The notes: generated by a model not told the origin, from the letters alone. 64,000 nt of DNA from Arthrobacter sp. QXT-31 (GCF_001969265.1 NZ_CP019304.1:806001-870000), one strand, 5' to 3'; positions 48,447 to 60,163 are shown, counted from the first letter of the stretch. Numbers and translations: made by a program.

Positions 48447-49124
48447 GTGAGTGATACGCAGGACCAGTCCACCCCCTCGAGCCAAGGTCAGGCTCCCAAC
48501 CCCTCCCCGGCGCCGGCCAGCCAGCCCGTCAAGCCCGTAATCGCCGCGGCTGCTGCGAAGCGGGCCAATGCCTCGGTAATCGGAATGATCATCGCCCTCG
48601 TGGTGAGCGTCGCGGCGTTCCTGCCTATCGTCCTCATGAACCCGTCCCCGAAGTCGGACGGCTACCGCCCCAATATCGATGTCAGCGCCGTGGCCACCAA
48701 CGCCAAGGGTGTGGCGGGATTCACACCTGTGGCCCCCGCGCCGGGCGACACATTCCGCCCGAACTACGCCCGCTGGGCTGCTGGCAGCGGCACCGGAGTC
48801 GCGGCCTGGGAGGTCGGGTACGTCACCCCCAAGGAAAAATTCATCGGCCTGACCCAGACCAGCAAGGCCAACCCCACCTGGCTCCTGCAGCAGACCAAGA
48901 ACGCCCCCGTCACCGGCACCCGCAATGCCGGGGGCAAGGAGTGGGAGCTCCACGACACCGGCAAGGGCGAGAAGAGCATGGTGCTCGCCTACCGCGGCTC
49001 AACCGTCGTCCTGGCGGGAGACGCCAACCTGGAGGAGTTCGCGGTCCTGGCTGCCGCCGTCGTCAAATCCCTGGAAAGTAACCCTGCTGTCATTGTTTCC
49101 CCTTCGCCGAGCCCCGCGCCGTAA
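48447..49124 (+). CDS. DUF4245 domain-containing membrane protein
   Basis: 225 aa, one membrane helix at about residues 41-65 (SVIGMIIALVVSVAAFLPIVL) after a proline-rich cytoplasmic N-terminus, then an extracytoplasmic DUF4245 domain containing WEVGYVTPKEKFIGLTQT. The function is unknown. GTG 48447 is preferred (AGAAGG directly upstream). TATAGAAG at about 48438 could be a -10, which would make the transcript nearly leaderless. Divergent from glpX. Confidence 0.85.
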   Translation: MSDTQDQSTPSSQGQAPNPSPAPASQPVKPVIAAAAAKRANASVIGMIIALVVSVAAFLPIVLMNPSPKSDGYRPNIDVSAVATNAKGVAGFTPVAPAPGDTFRPNYARWAAGSGTGVAAWEVGYVTPKEKFIGLTQTSKANPTWLLQQTKNAPVTGTRNAGGKEWELHDTGKGEKSMVLAYRGSTVVLAGDANLEEFAVLAAAVVKSLESNPAVIVSPSPSPAP

Positions 49125-49133
49125 GGTGGGGCG

Positions 49134-49748
49134 GTGACCACTTACCTGACCCCTGCCCTGGCCTGGCGCCGTCTGCGCGAAGGCAACGAACGCTTCGTCA
49201 CCGGTGAATCCTCGCACCCCAACCAGGACGCCTCACGGCGGTCCTCGCTCGTGGAGAACCAGCACCCTTTCGCCGTGATCTTCGGCTGCTCGGACTCGCG
49301 GCTCGCCGCCGAGATCATTTTCGACGTCGGGCTCGGTGACGTCTTCGTTGTCCGCACCGCCGGCCAGGTCATCGACGACGCCGTACTCGGCTCGCTCGAG
49401 TACAGCATCGGTGTGCTGGGCGTGCCGCTGATCGTGGTGCTCGGCCACGACAGCTGCGGAGCCGTCAGCGCCACGAAGGACGCCGTCGAAACCGGCCAGA
49501 TGCCGGCGGGCTTCATCCGCGACCTCGTGGAGCGCATCACGCCGTCGGTCCTCACCTCCCTGCGCAATGAGCAGACGGAGGTCAACGACATGGTGGTGGA
49601 GCACGTCAAGCAGACCTCACACCGTCTCGTGGACAGCTCACGTGTGATTTCGGACGCAATCGAGTCCGGCCGGACAGCTGTCATCGGCCTCTCCTACAGC
49701 CTCGGCGAGGGCCACGCGGAGCTTGTTTCCGGAATCGGCGACCTCTAA
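49134..49748 (+). CDS. Beta-class carbonic anhydrase
   Basis: 204-aa cytosolic zinc enzyme interconverting CO2 and bicarbonate. Zinc ligands Cys52 (FGCSDSR), His105 and Cys108 (LGHDSCGAV), and the Asp54/Arg56 pair are visible. The C-terminus GLSYSLGEGHAELV is usual for the actinobacterial subgroup. GTG start, 9 nt after the DUF4245 stop. It could supply bicarbonate for carboxylation reactions. Confidence 0.95.
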   Translation: MTTYLTPALAWRRLREGNERFVTGESSHPNQDASRRSSLVENQHPFAVIFGCSDSRLAAEIIFDVGLGDVFVVRTAGQVIDDAVLGSLEYSIGVLGVPLIVVLGHDSCGAVSATKDAVETGQMPAGFIRDLVERITPSVLTSLRNEQTEVNDMVVEHVKQTSHRLVDSSRVISDAIESGRTAVIGLSYSLGEGHAELVSGIGDL

Positions 49749-49762
49749 AAGCAGCCTGAAAA

Positions 49763-49820
49763 CGCCCGGGCGGGCCGCATGAAGCATGCCGTTCACGGTT
49801 TTCGATGCGGCGCCCGGGCG
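49763..49820 (+). terminator. Hairpin after carbonic anhydrase gene
   Basis: CGCCCGGGCG (49763-49772), a GG bulge and CCGCAT pair with ATGCGG and CGCCCGGGCG at 49805-49820. The stem is strong but no T-run follows. It separates the carbonic anhydrase gene from fumC, whose ATG is 16 nt further on. Confidence 0.6.
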
Positions 49821-49835
49821 TCCTAAGCTAGCCCC

Positions 49836-51263
49836 ATGACTTCCACTGAAGAGTTCCGTATTGAACATGACACGATGGGCGAAGTCCGCGTCCCCGTGAA
49901 CGCCCTGTACCGCGCGCAGACGCAACGTGCAGTCGAGAACTTCCCGATCTCCGGAAAAACCCTGGAACGTGCCCACATTGAGGCGCTGGCCCGGGTCAAG
50001 AAGGCCGCTGCCCAGGCCAACGCTGAACTGGGTGTGCTCGACGGCGAGCTGGCCAAGGCGATCGCGGACGCCGCCGACGAGGTGGCCACGGGCAAGTACG
50101 ACGGCGACTTCCCCATCGACGTTTTCCAGACCGGCTCCGGCACGTCCTCGAACATGAACACCAACGAGGTCCTCGCCGAGCTGGCAACGCGCGCCCTGAA
50201 GGCCGCCGGCAGCGACAAGGTGGTCCACCCCAACGACCACGTCAACGCCTCGCAGTCCTCCAACGACGTGTTCCCCACCTCCGTCCACGTCGCAGCCACC
50301 TCGGCCCTGATCAACGACCTCATTCCGGCCCTCGGCTACCTCGCCGAATCACTGGAGCGCAAGGCCGTCGAGTTCAAGGACGTCGTCAAGTCCGGCCGCA
50401 CGCACCTCATGGACGCCACCCCGGTCACCCTGGGCCAGGAATTCGGCGGCTACGCCGCGCAGGTCCGCTACGGCATCGAGCGCATCAACGCCGCACTCCC
50501 CCGCGTCGCCGAAGTTCCCCTCGGCGGCACCGCCGTGGGAACCGGCATCAACACCCCGGCCGGCTTCCCGGAGCGCGTCATCGAACTGCTCGCCACGGAC
50601 ACCGGCCTGCCGCTGACCGAAGCACGCGACCACTTCGAGGCTCAGGCCAACCGCGACGGCCTCATCGAGGCCTCCAGCCAGCTGCGCAACATTGCCATCT
50701 CCTTCATGAAGATCAACAATGACCTGCGCTGGATGGGCTCCGGCCCCAACACCGGCCTCGGCGAAATCGCCATTCCGGACCTGCAGCCGGGCTCCTCGAT
50801 CATGCCGGGCAAGGTCAACCCCGTCATCTGCGAGGCGTCCATCATGGTCTGCGCCCAGGTCATCGGCAACGACACCGCCATCGCCTGGTCCGGCACCAAC
50901 GGCGCCTTCGAGCTGAACGTCGGCATCCCGGTGATGGCCGCGAACCTGCTCGAGTCCGTCCGCCTGCTGGCCAACACCAGCCGCGTCATGGCTGACAAGA
51001 TGATCGACGGCATCACCGCCAACGTGGAGCGCGCCCGCTTCCTCGCCGAGGCCTCGCCGTCGATCGTCACCCCGCTGAACAAGTTCATCGGTTACGAAAA
51101 CGCAGCCAAGATCGCCAAGACCGCGGTGGCCGAGGGTCTCACCGTCCGCCAGGCCACCGAGAAGCTGGGCTTCGTCGGCGAAGGCGAAGGCAAGGTTTCC
51201 GAAGCGGATCTCGACAAGGCCCTGGACGTCACCACCATGACGGCCCCGGCCCACAAGGCCTAG
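49836..51263 (+). CDS. fumC: Class II fumarate hydratase
   Basis: TCA-cycle enzyme interconverting fumarate and malate. The 475-aa protein has the substrate motifs [36 protein letters not shown] and the signature [12 protein letters not shown] with the catalytic serine. The ATG follows CTAGCCCC without a strong ribosome site. It forms part of the conserved glpX-DUF4245-fum block. Confidence 0.97.
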   Translation: MTSTEEFRIEHDTMGEVRVPVNALYRAQTQRAVENFPISGKTLERAHIEALARVKKAAAQANAELGVLDGELAKAIADAADEVATGKYDGDFPIDVFQTGSGTSSNMNTNEVLAELATRALKAAGSDKVVHPNDHVNASQSSNDVFPTSVHVAATSALINDLIPALGYLAESLERKAVEFKDVVKSGRTHLMDATPVTLGQEFGGYAAQVRYGIERINAALPRVAEVPLGGTAVGTGINTPAGFPERVIELLATDTGLPLTEARDHFEAQANRDGLIEASSQLRNIAISFMKINNDLRWMGSGPNTGLGEIAIPDLQPGSSIMPGKVNPVICEASIMVCAQVIGNDTAIAWSGTNGAFELNVGIPVMAANLLESVRLLANTSRVMADKMIDGITANVERARFLAEASPSIVTPLNKFIGYENAAKIAKTAVAEGLTVRQATEKLGFVGEGEGKVSEADLDKALDVTTMTAPAHKA

Positions 51264-51299
51264 GTCTCCCCACCGCCTCTGCGGAGGCGCCAATAAAGT

Positions 51300-51354
51300 A
51301 CGACGGCGGTCGCCCACCTTCATCGCGAAGGCGGGCGGCCGTCGTCGTTCTTTT
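51300..51354 (+). terminator. Rho-independent terminator of fumC
   Basis: A 21-bp stem with a few mismatches (ACGACGGCGG... with ...GCCGTCGTCGT) around a 7-nt loop, followed by TCTTTT at 51349-51354. A smaller hairpin GCCTC/GAGGC precedes it. The first copy of repeat array D begins right at the end of the T-run. Confidence 0.88.
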
Positions 51355-51473
51355 GGGCCACAACTGTACGTTCGCGCTTCCAGGTGGGGCCACAACTGTA
51401 CGTTCGCGCTTCCAGGTGGGGCCACAACTGTCCGTTCGCGCTCAGGTGTGGGGCCACAAGTGTACGTTCGCGC
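51355..51473. repeat. 24-nt repeat array with 32-bp period (site D)
   Basis: Four copies, all in reverse orientation, occupy 51355-51377 (first base missing), 51386-51409, 51418-51441 (one A to C change) and 51450-51473. The register is exactly 32 bp. Spacers of 8 nt are TTCCAGGT, TTCCAGGT and TCAGGTGT, different from those of site B. The first three copies have G at core position 14 and the last has C. The array fills the gap between the fumC terminator and the convergent prepilin peptidase gene. Confidence 0.97.
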
Positions 51474-51490
51474 TCGGTCAGAGGTGGAGG

Positions 51491-52042
51491 TCAGGCGGGC
51501 AGCAGCACCATCGCCACGGCCGCGCCGGCCAGCATGAACGGCCCGAACGGAATGGCCGACTTGAGCGTCCCGCGCCGCAGCGCCAGCACGCCGATGCTCC
51601 AGAGGCCGCCGAGCAGGAACGCGGCGAACGTCCCCGCAAACACATGCGGCCAGCCCAGGTAACCCAGGTACAGCCCGAGGACACCGGCGAGTTTCACATC
51701 ACCGAACCCCATGCCGGGCGGGTACACCAGCCGCAGCAGGAAGTAGAACAGCCACAGCACCGCTCCCCCGGCCAGGATCCGCAGCGCCGGGACGCCGAAA
51801 AGGCGGGCCCCGCCGTCGGGCACTCCGGACGGATCACCGACGGCGAGGGTCAGCACCGCGCCCAGCAGCAGCGCGCCGGCCACGGCATAGGAGGGGAAGA
51901 CGATCCGGTTCGGCAGCAGGTGGTGCCGGACGTCGATCACCGTGAGCCGCACCGCCATTACGGCAAAGTAGGCGCACGCGGCGAGCACCAGCCAGAATGC
52001 GGCGGGTGCGGCTTCCCAGAGTTCCCCCAGTCGTTGGATCAC
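51491..52042 (-). CDS. A24 family prepilin peptidase (short form)
   Basis: 183-aa membrane aspartic protease with about six helices that would process type IV pilin-like or Tad pilin leaders. The catalytic aspartates are in VIDVRHHLLPNRI and GMGFGDVKLAGVLG. It lacks the N-terminal methylase domain, as in TadV/CpaA-like enzymes. GTG start. No pilin genes are near. Confidence 0.88.
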   Translation of the reverse strand: MIQRLGELWEAAPAAFWLVLAACAYFAVMAVRLTVIDVRHHLLPNRIVFPSYAVAGALLLGAVLTLAVGDPSGVPDGGARLFGVPALRILAGGAVLWLFYFLLRLVYPPGMGFGDVKLAGVLGLYLGYLGWPHVFAGTFAAFLLGGLWSIGVLALRRGTLKSAIPFGPFMLAGAAVAMVLLPA

Positions 52043-52100
52043 CCTCGGATGCTACTGGATTGCCCGTCCCGGCGCTGGGGGCCGCGCGTAAACTGTGGAT

Positions 52101-52898
52101 ATGGTGACCTGGGACGCCAAACACGCGCAGGAACATGGCGGCGATGCTCCGCCCACATCGGCTGCCTCCTTTCGCAATCTTTGCCGCTCGTCCCCGTGGA
52201 AATGGCAGTCCCTGCGCTTCGAATACACCGAAACTCCGGGCAGCGGACCTCCCGCCACTGACATGGTCCGCGCCTGGCTGCGCCGTCCCGGCGCCCTCCG
52301 CCTGGAGTCCGCCGACGGCACCCTGCTCGGCAGCACCACAGGCATCAACGATTCCCGCGACGGCCTGTACATCAGCGCCACCCGGAAGTCCTGGCTTCTT
52401 CCTGCGCACCTGGTCACGCCGGTCTATGACGACGGCGGGCTGGTGCGCCGCCGCCCGGAGGCCGCCTACGGGGAACCCTCCTTCGGAAACGGCCGCTTCG
52501 CTGCCGCGCTGGATCCGGTGGAGCTGGCGGGCAATGCCCCGGTGCCCCTGGAGTTCCCCAACGCCAACGCCGTCGAAGTGCTGGAGCCCGTCCAGGAGGT
52601 GACGCACGAGGGCCGTACGGCGCTGGAAACCGTGGTGTCCCCGAACCCCGGTTACCGTCCGCTGGATTCGGCAACGCCCCTCTGCGGCCCGGGCCGGACC
52701 AGGATCCGCGTTGATGCCGGCACCGGTGTGTGCGTGGCCGCCGAACCGCTCGACGGCGGCGGGCAGCTTCCCGGGCACCGCATCCGGATCCTGGCCGTGG
52801 ACGAGTACATGCTGGACGATCTTTTCGTGGCGCAGCCGATGAACCTCACAGACGTGCGCGAGCACATCCCGTGGCCGCTGCGTCCCAACCCTGCGTGA
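52101..52898 (+). CDS. Uncharacterised protein, possibly LolA/RseB-like fold
   Basis: 265 aa, not recognised with certainty. The pattern SPWKWQSLRFEYTET, then RAWLRRPGALRLESADGTLLG, and later GRTRIRVDAGTGVCVAAEPLDGGG and HRIRILAVDEYMLDDLFV resembles an antiparallel half-barrel of the LolA/RseB type, but no signal peptide is present. ATG 52101 is chosen by frame; ATG within the GTGGATATGG context has no clear ribosome site. Divergent from the prepilin peptidase gene. Confidence 0.65.
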   Translation: MVTWDAKHAQEHGGDAPPTSAASFRNLCRSSPWKWQSLRFEYTETPGSGPPATDMVRAWLRRPGALRLESADGTLLGSTTGINDSRDGLYISATRKSWLLPAHLVTPVYDDGGLVRRRPEAAYGEPSFGNGRFAAALDPVELAGNAPVPLEFPNANAVEVLEPVQEVTHEGRTALETVVSPNPGYRPLDSATPLCGPGRTRIRVDAGTGVCVAAEPLDGGGQLPGHRIRILAVDEYMLDDLFVAQPMNLTDVREHIPWPLRPNPA

Positions 52899-52981
52899 CC
52901 GGTGGCTGCGCCTGACCGGGACGCCCGGAATGCGGGGTGCAGCGCAGGTTTTCTCCAACCTGGCCGCCGCACACTCGTGCC

Positions 52982-53536
52982 ATGTCAGCCATGGCCCGAG
53001 ACGTCTCGACAACCGACGCGGGGGACGCCGGGTCGCCCCGTTCCCGGCACCGCAGGAAGCTGCTGCTGATCCCGCTCTCCCTGCTCTGTGCCCTGGGACT
53101 TCTGCTGGGATATCTCTTCCTCACCGCCAAACCGGAGGCCAGCACGCCGCTGGGTGCGAGCGCGGCGGTTCCCGGCGGGACGGCGCGGGTCAGCGATGTG
53201 GTCCCGCTGGAAAAGGACGGCTGGCTTCCGCCGGAGCGCGTCCAGGTGCTGGACGCCGGCCCGTCGGCGGGGACCCACCGGGTGCGCATCCTGGTGCAGT
53301 TCACGGCCCTGGACGGCGAGGGCATCGGCCTGGACACGTCACAGTTCGCGGTGACGGGGCTGGGTGCCGGCAGCATCCGTCCGCTGTGGGCGGCACCCGG
53401 GAAGGCGCAGCTGCGGCAAGGTGACTCAGCCGATGCCACCATGGTGTTTGAGCTTCCCAACCGGGCAGTTGCCCTGGTGCTGGAAGGACCGGATAACACC
53501 CGGCTGTCCCTCGGCCTGTCGCACCACACCGGCTGA
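52982..53536 (+). CDS. Uncharacterised single-pass membrane protein
   Basis: 184 aa, unknown. A basic N-terminus (SPRSRHRRK) and one helix (LLLIPLSLLCALGLLLGYLFL, about residues 26-46) precede a beta-rich extracytoplasmic domain with VQVLDAGPSAGTHRVRILVQF and DSADATMVFELPNRAVALVLEG. The layout suggests a surface beta-sandwich domain. Start ATG 52982 is uncertain; 52991 is also possible. Confidence 0.65.
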   Translation: MSAMARDVSTTDAGDAGSPRSRHRRKLLLIPLSLLCALGLLLGYLFLTAKPEASTPLGASAAVPGGTARVSDVVPLEKDGWLPPERVQVLDAGPSAGTHRVRILVQFTALDGEGIGLDTSQFAVTGLGAGSIRPLWAAPGKAQLRQGDSADATMVFELPNRAVALVLEGPDNTRLSLGLSHHTG

Positions 53537-53601
53537 CGGCCCGGCGGCCGGCAGCCCCCGGCCGGCAAGGGCGCTCCCCACAGATCGGTTAGGCTTCCGG
53601 C

Positions 53602-54252
53602 ATGACCGAGCTGACCTCCGTGTGGCCTCCGTTCGCCCTCACCCTGAGCACGCCCAGGCTCACACTGCGGCCCCTGCGCGACGACGACATCCCCAAGGCC
53701 GTTGAAGCGGCGGCCAGCGGCATCCACGACCAGGGCCGGAACCCGTTCAGCACGCCCTGGACCGCGGTGCCCGCCGAGGAGCTCGGCCCCACCATGGCCC
53801 GCTGGTACTGGCAGTGCCGCGCCGCCTCCACGCCGGAGTCCTGGACTCTGGCACTGGGCATCTGGCACGACGGCACCTTCCTCGGCTGCCAGGACATGGC
53901 AGCGCGGGACTTTTCCATCCTCCGCACCGTCACCACCGGATCATGGCTGCGGAGAAGCGCCCAGGGGCGCGGCTTCGGCAAGGAGATGCGGGCCGCCGTC
54001 GCGCTTTACGCCTTCGACTGGCTCGGCGCTGAGGTGTGCGAATCCGACGCGGCACACTGGAACGCCGCATCGCTGGGCGTCTCCCGCGCTCTCGGCTACG
54101 AACTGAACGGTGTCACCCGCATGTCCTGGGCCGGCAAGCCGGAAACGGTCCAGCGGGTGCGCCTCACGCCGGAAACCTTCAACCGCCCCGACTGGCAGTT
54201 GCGGGTGGAAGGTCACGAACCGACGGCGAAGTTCCTCCTGGGAGTCAACTAG
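53602..54252 (+). CDS. GNAT family N-acetyltransferase (RimJ/RimL-like)
   Basis: 216 aa. LTLRPLRDDDIPKAVEAA at the N-terminus, GTFLGCQDMAARDFSILRTVTTGSWL and the acetyl-CoA loop RRSAQGRGFGKEMRAAVA, then ESDAAHWNAASLGVSRALGYELNGV, match RimJ/RimL-type acetyltransferases that modify protein N-termini or small amines. The substrate is unknown. Convergent with phoH. Confidence 0.88.
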   Translation: MTELTSVWPPFALTLSTPRLTLRPLRDDDIPKAVEAAASGIHDQGRNPFSTPWTAVPAEELGPTMARWYWQCRAASTPESWTLALGIWHDGTFLGCQDMAARDFSILRTVTTGSWLRRSAQGRGFGKEMRAAVALYAFDWLGAEVCESDAAHWNAASLGVSRALGYELNGVTRMSWAGKPETVQRVRLTPETFNRPDWQLRVEGHEPTAKFLLGVN

Positions 54253-54311
54253 GGCGGCGGGGCGCCGTTGCCGTGGAAGCAGCGCGGCAACGGCACCCCG
54301 CCGTCATCGAA

Positions 54312-55748
54312 CTACGCCCCTTCGAGCAGGTCCGTGACGAGCGCCGCGATGGGCGAGCGTTCGGAGCGGGTGAGGGTGATGTGGCCGAAGAGCGGGTGGC
54401 CCTTGAGCGTTTCGACGACGGCTGCGATGCCGTCGTGCCGTCCGACCCGGAGGTTGTCGCGCTGTGCGACGTCGTGGGTGAGGACGATCTTCGAGTTCTG
54501 CCCGATCCGGCTCATGACGGTCAGCAGGACGTTCTTCTCCAGCGACTGGGCCTCATCCACGATCACGAAGGCGTCGTGCAGGGAACGGCCGCGGATGTGG
54601 GTCAGCGGCATGACCTCCAGCATGCCGCGGTCCATGACCTCCTCCACGACTTCCTGGCTCACGAGCGCGCCCAGGGTGTCGAAGACCGCCTGCGCCCAGG
54701 GGTTCATCTTTTCCGCCTCCGAGCCCGGCAGGTAGCCGAGCTCCTGGCCGCCCACGGCGAACAGCGGACGGAAGACGATCACCTTGCGGTGCTCGCGGCG
54801 CTCCAGCACCGCTTCCAGGCCGGCACACAGGGCGAGGGCTGACTTGCCGGTGCCTGCGCGTCCGCCCATGGACACGATGCCCACGGCCGGATCCATCAGC
54901 AGGTCGATGGCGAGCCGCTGCTCCGCGGAGCGTCCGTGGAGTCCGAAGATGTCGCGGTCGCCCCTGACCAGGCGGACCTGTTTGTCGGCGCCGACCCGGC
55001 CCAGGGCGGACCCGCGGCTGGAGAGCACCACGAGGCCGGTGTTGACGGGCATCTCGGCGGCCGCCGGGATGAAGACGGGCTCGTGGCCGTAGAGCGTGGA
55101 GATTTCCTCGTCGCTCGCATCGATCTCCGCCACCCCGGTCCACCCGGAGTCCTTGACGAGCTCGTTGCGGTATTCGTCGGCCAGCAGGCCCATGGCCGAG
55201 GCCTTCACCCGCATGGGGAGGTCCTTGGACACCACGGTGACGTTGCGCCCCTCGTTGGAGAGGTTCTTGGCGACGGCGAGGATGCGGCTGTCGTTGTCCC
55301 CTGCGCGGAATCCGGCCGGAAGGACTTCGGCCGAGATGTGGTTCATCTCGATCATGAGCGTACCGCCCGCGTCACCCAGGGGGATGGGCCGGTTCAGCCC
55401 GCCGTGCTGGATGCGGAGATCATCAAGGAGCCGGAGCGCCTTCCGTGCAAAGTAGCCGAGTTCGGGGTCGTGCCGCTTCCCTTCAAGTTCGGTGATCACC
55501 ACGATCGGCACAACGACCTCATGCTCCGCAAACCGCAGCAGGGCGCGGGGGTCGGAGAGCAGCACGGAGGTATCGATGACGAAAGTGGAGACTGCTGGCT
55601 GGGATTCAGTCCGTGGGCCGGAAACAGCAAGACCGGCTGCGGCGTCTTTCATGTCCGCACCGGTCTTTGAATTGGCTCGCTTGGCGCGAGAGGTAGCCTT
55701 CTCACCCGTGTCCGTGATGACGTCGGGCAGTTGTTCAGAAATAGCCAC
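54312..55748 (-). CDS. phoH2: PIN-PhoH fusion protein (PhoH2 type)
   Basis: 478-aa protein with an N-terminal PIN RNase domain (about 55-190; [25 protein letters not shown]) and a C-terminal PhoH helicase/ATPase (Walker [13 protein letters not shown], Walker [12 protein letters not shown]). Mycobacterial PhoH2 unwinds and cuts RNA. GTG 55748 is chosen since GGAG lies 5 nt upstream. A 23-codon ORF with its own strong ribosome site precedes it by 35 nt. Confidence 0.92.
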   Translation of the reverse strand: MAISEQLPDVITDTGEKATSRAKRANSKTGADMKDAAAGLAVSGPRTESQPAVSTFVIDTSVLLSDPRALLRFAEHEVVVPIVVITELEGKRHDPELGYFARKALRLLDDLRIQHGGLNRPIPLGDAGGTLMIEMNHISAEVLPAGFRAGDNDSRILAVAKNLSNEGRNVTVVSKDLPMRVKASAMGLLADEYRNELVKDSGWTGVAEIDASDEEISTLYGHEPVFIPAAAEMPVNTGLVVLSSRGSALGRVGADKQVRLVRGDRDIFGLHGRSAEQRLAIDLLMDPAVGIVSMGGRAGTGKSALALCAGLEAVLERREHRKVIVFRPLFAVGGQELGYLPGSEAEKMNPWAQAVFDTLGALVSQEVVEEVMDRGMLEVMPLTHIRGRSLHDAFVIVDEAQSLEKNVLLTVMSRIGQNSKIVLTHDVAQRDNLRVGRHDGIAAVVETLKGHPLFGHITLTRSERSPIAALVTDLLEGA

Positions 55749-55783
55749 ATCGACTCCAGCCCCGGGGCGCACGCCCGGAATTG

Positions 55784-55855
55784 TTATTGGTGAGGCGGTT
55801 CGGCCACGAGGCCGGATCCGGCCTCCCATACAGCCGGTGCGAAAAATCGCTCCAT
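55784..55855 (-). CDS. 23-codon leader ORF upstream of phoH
   Basis: ATG 55855 has GGGGAGG 7-8 nt upstream, the best ribosome site in this region. It opens a 23-aa frame starting [13 protein letters not shown] and ending EPPHQ, with TAA 35 nt before the phoH GTG. An 18-bp palindrome lies inside it (55808-55825). It may be a leader peptide that couples or attenuates phoH translation, or a small protein. Conservation is unknown, so support rests on the ribosome site and position only. Confidence 0.5.
   Translation of the reverse strand: MERFFAPAVWEAGSGLVAEPPHQ
55808..55825. promoter_or_regulatory. Perfect 18-bp palindrome in phoH leader
   Basis: GAGGCCGGATCCGGCCTC is fully self-complementary and falls inside the leader ORF, 60-77 bp upstream of the phoH start. 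As RNA it would need a small loop; as DNA it could be an operator. Confidence 0.45.
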
Positions 55856-56018
55856 GTACTGGCCTCCCCGATCAGCCGGCGGTTTGCCTGCTGATGGGTT
55901 TAACGTAAATCGGCCCGCAGTAATTTCCAACGTCTTCTTCCGGCGATTCCTGTTGCCGGCGCGTGAATTCGGAGTGAACGGAAACAGCCCATGGCAGGGC
56001 CGCCAGACAACGGAAGGG

Positions 56019-56792
56019 CTATGAACCGAAGCGCCGCTGCCGGCCCGCGTAGTCACGGAGGGCGCGCAGGAAATCGACCTTCCGGAAGGCCGGCCAGAGT
56101 GCCTCGCAGAAGTAGAACTCGCTGTAGGCGCTTTGCCACATGAGGAAACCCGAGAGCCGCTGCTCCCCGGACGTCCGGATGACCAGGTCCGGATCGGGCT
56201 GCCCGCGGGTGTAGAGGAAGCGTGAGATGTCCTCCACGCTCAGGGAATCCGCGAGCTCGGTGATGTCGGCCTTGTGCGCCACGGCGTCGTGCAGCAGCTC
56301 GCGTACCGCGTCCACGATTTCGCGTCGGCCGCCATAGCCGACGGCCACGTTCACGTGCAGTTTCTCGCGCACCGGCGTCCGGGCAGTGAGCTTGGTCAGG
56401 CGGTCCGCCAGGTAGTCCGGGAGCAGCTCCGGGGCGCCCATGGCGTGCACCGAGATGTCCTCATCCTCGTCCAGCCGGTCCAGCGTGTTGGCGATGATGC
56501 CCATGAGGAGATCGAGCTCCTCGCCGGAACGGCTCATGTTGTCCGTGGAAAGCATGTACAGGGTGACCACCCGGACGCCAAGCTCCTGGCACCAGCCGAG
56601 GAACTCGTGGATCTTGTCGGCGCCGGCCTGGTGGCCCTGGCTGGTCGGGGCATTGAACTGCCGCGCCCAGCGCCGGTTGCCGTCCACCATGACGCCAATG
56701 TGGCGGGGGATCCGTTCCGGCTCCAGGGACCGCAGCAGCTTGCGCTCGTAGAAGCCATAGAGGAACCCGGGCCATTCCATCCGGAGATTCAC
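56019..56792 (-). CDS. Cis-prenyl transferase (Z-FPP/short-chain type)
   Basis: 257 aa. It condenses isoprenyl diphosphates in cis. IGVMVDGNRRWARQ (catalytic Asp), GHQAGADKIHEFLGWC, VAVGYGGRREIVDAV, DPDLVIRTSGEQRLSGFLMWQSAYSEFYF and the C-terminal FRKVDFLRALRDYAGR are complete. The N-terminal LYGFYERKLL and RRWARQFN context resemble mycobacterial Rv1086 (Z-farnesyl diphosphate synthase) more than the decaprenyl enzyme, and its neighbours fit that too. GTG 56792 is preceded by AGGAAG. It lies upstream of phoH on the same strand. Confidence 0.9.
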   Translation of the reverse strand: MNLRMEWPGFLYGFYERKLLRSLEPERIPRHIGVMVDGNRRWARQFNAPTSQGHQAGADKIHEFLGWCQELGVRVVTLYMLSTDNMSRSGEELDLLMGIIANTLDRLDEDEDISVHAMGAPELLPDYLADRLTKLTARTPVREKLHVNVAVGYGGRREIVDAVRELLHDAVAHKADITELADSLSVEDISRFLYTRGQPDPDLVIRTSGEQRLSGFLMWQSAYSEFYFCEALWPAFRKVDFLRALRDYAGRQRRFGS

Positions 56793-56957
56793 CTGACTTC
56801 CTGCTGTACGACTTTTCTGCAAGTCCTAGGCTACCGCCCGCAGGCCGGGGCCGTGTGCAGGTGCCCGCAGAGCGGTCCGGCGGACGAGCCTCCCAAGCAC
56901 CAGGACCGGAACACTACCGGCAGGTAACTTACTGAACCGTAGGTTATTCTGGAGGGC

Positions 56958-57711
56958 ATGGAGAGCAATGCCCCGGATGGCAGGCCGGGCGCGCCGGGCG
57001 GGCCGGACCCGGAACCTGCGAAACGGAACCCAGGCCGGCAGCCGGCCCCGGCAACAGAGCCAAGCGCCGTGGACGACGCCGCGGAACGCATCGCAGAACT
57101 GCTGACCATCAAGCCAAAGTGGCGGGGATGGATCCACACCGTCACCGCCCCGTTAGCCCTGGCTGCGGGGATTGTCCTGGTTGCGCTGGCTCCCACGGCG
57201 GACCGCAAGATCACGTCCGCCATCTATGCCCTGACCGGGGTCCTGCTGTTCGGAGTCAGCGCGGTCTACCACCGCGGCAACTGGTCCCCCGGGGTCAAGC
57301 GCGTCCTCAAACGGCTCGACCACACCAACATCATGCTGGTGATTGCCGGCAGCTACACGCCGCTCGCGTGGAGCCTGCTGGACAGGCCGGCGGCGGAGGT
57401 CCTGCTCTGGCTGATCTGGCCCGCCGCGGTCCTCGGGGTGCTGTTCCGGCTGCTGTGGACCGACGCCCCGCGGTGGCTGTATGTGCCCATCTACATCGGC
57501 CTCGGCTGCGGGTCCCTGTTCTACCTGCCCGCGTTTTTCGCCGCGAGCGTCCCGGCGGCACTGCTCATCTGCATCGGCGGCGCACTGTACATCGCCGGGG
57601 CCGTGTTCTACGCGCTCAAGAAGCCCAACTTCAGCTACCGGCACTTTGGCTTCCACGAACTGTTCCACGCGTTCACGGTGCTGGCCTTCGGCGCGCACTT
57701 CGCGGCCATCC

Positions 57712-57731
<20 letters not shown>
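56958..57731 (+). CDS. Hemolysin III family (PAQR/TrhA-like) membrane protein
   Basis: 257-aa seven-helix protein of the PAQR superfamily. A disordered proline-rich N-terminus of about 50 residues is followed by the membrane core with conserved metal-site residues: SAVYHRG, RLDHTNIMLVIAGSYTP, and HELFHAFTVLAFGAHFAA near the end. GGAGGG lies right before the ATG. The cellular role is unclear despite the name. Its 3' end overlaps the convergent DUF255 gene by 20 bp. Confidence 0.9.
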
Positions 57732-59884
<2,153 letters not shown>

Positions 59885-59907
<23 letters not shown>

Positions 59908-60163
59908 TGCCGTTGGCGGCATCGTCGCGGGCAATGTCCGCCGCCTCGGCGGCAGCCAGGCGTTCTTCCTCCACCTGCGCACGGTACCGCACGCGGCGGA
60001 TGCGGCGCACCATGTCCACGATCAGCAGCGCGGTGAGCACCACGATGAAGGCGGTCAGCAGGAAGCCCAGCAGGCCGGGCGTGACCTGGTCCTCGGACAG
60101 GCCGGGGCGCAGCGACGGCGAGGGTGCCGGGGACGCTGCCAGGGCGATGAGCAAATGGTGCAC
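59885..60163 (-). CDS. Small single-pass membrane protein (Rv1083-like position)
   Basis: 92 aa. A short proline-rich outer part, one helix (PGLLGFLLTAFIVVLTALLIVDMV, about 29-52), then a basic stretch RRIRRVRYRAQVEEERLAAAEAADIA predicted to be a helix. The function is unknown. It sits between mca and the DUF255 gene, the place of a similarly small gene in mycobacteria as I recall, and overlaps the DUF255 start, so the two are probably coupled. Confidence 0.78.
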
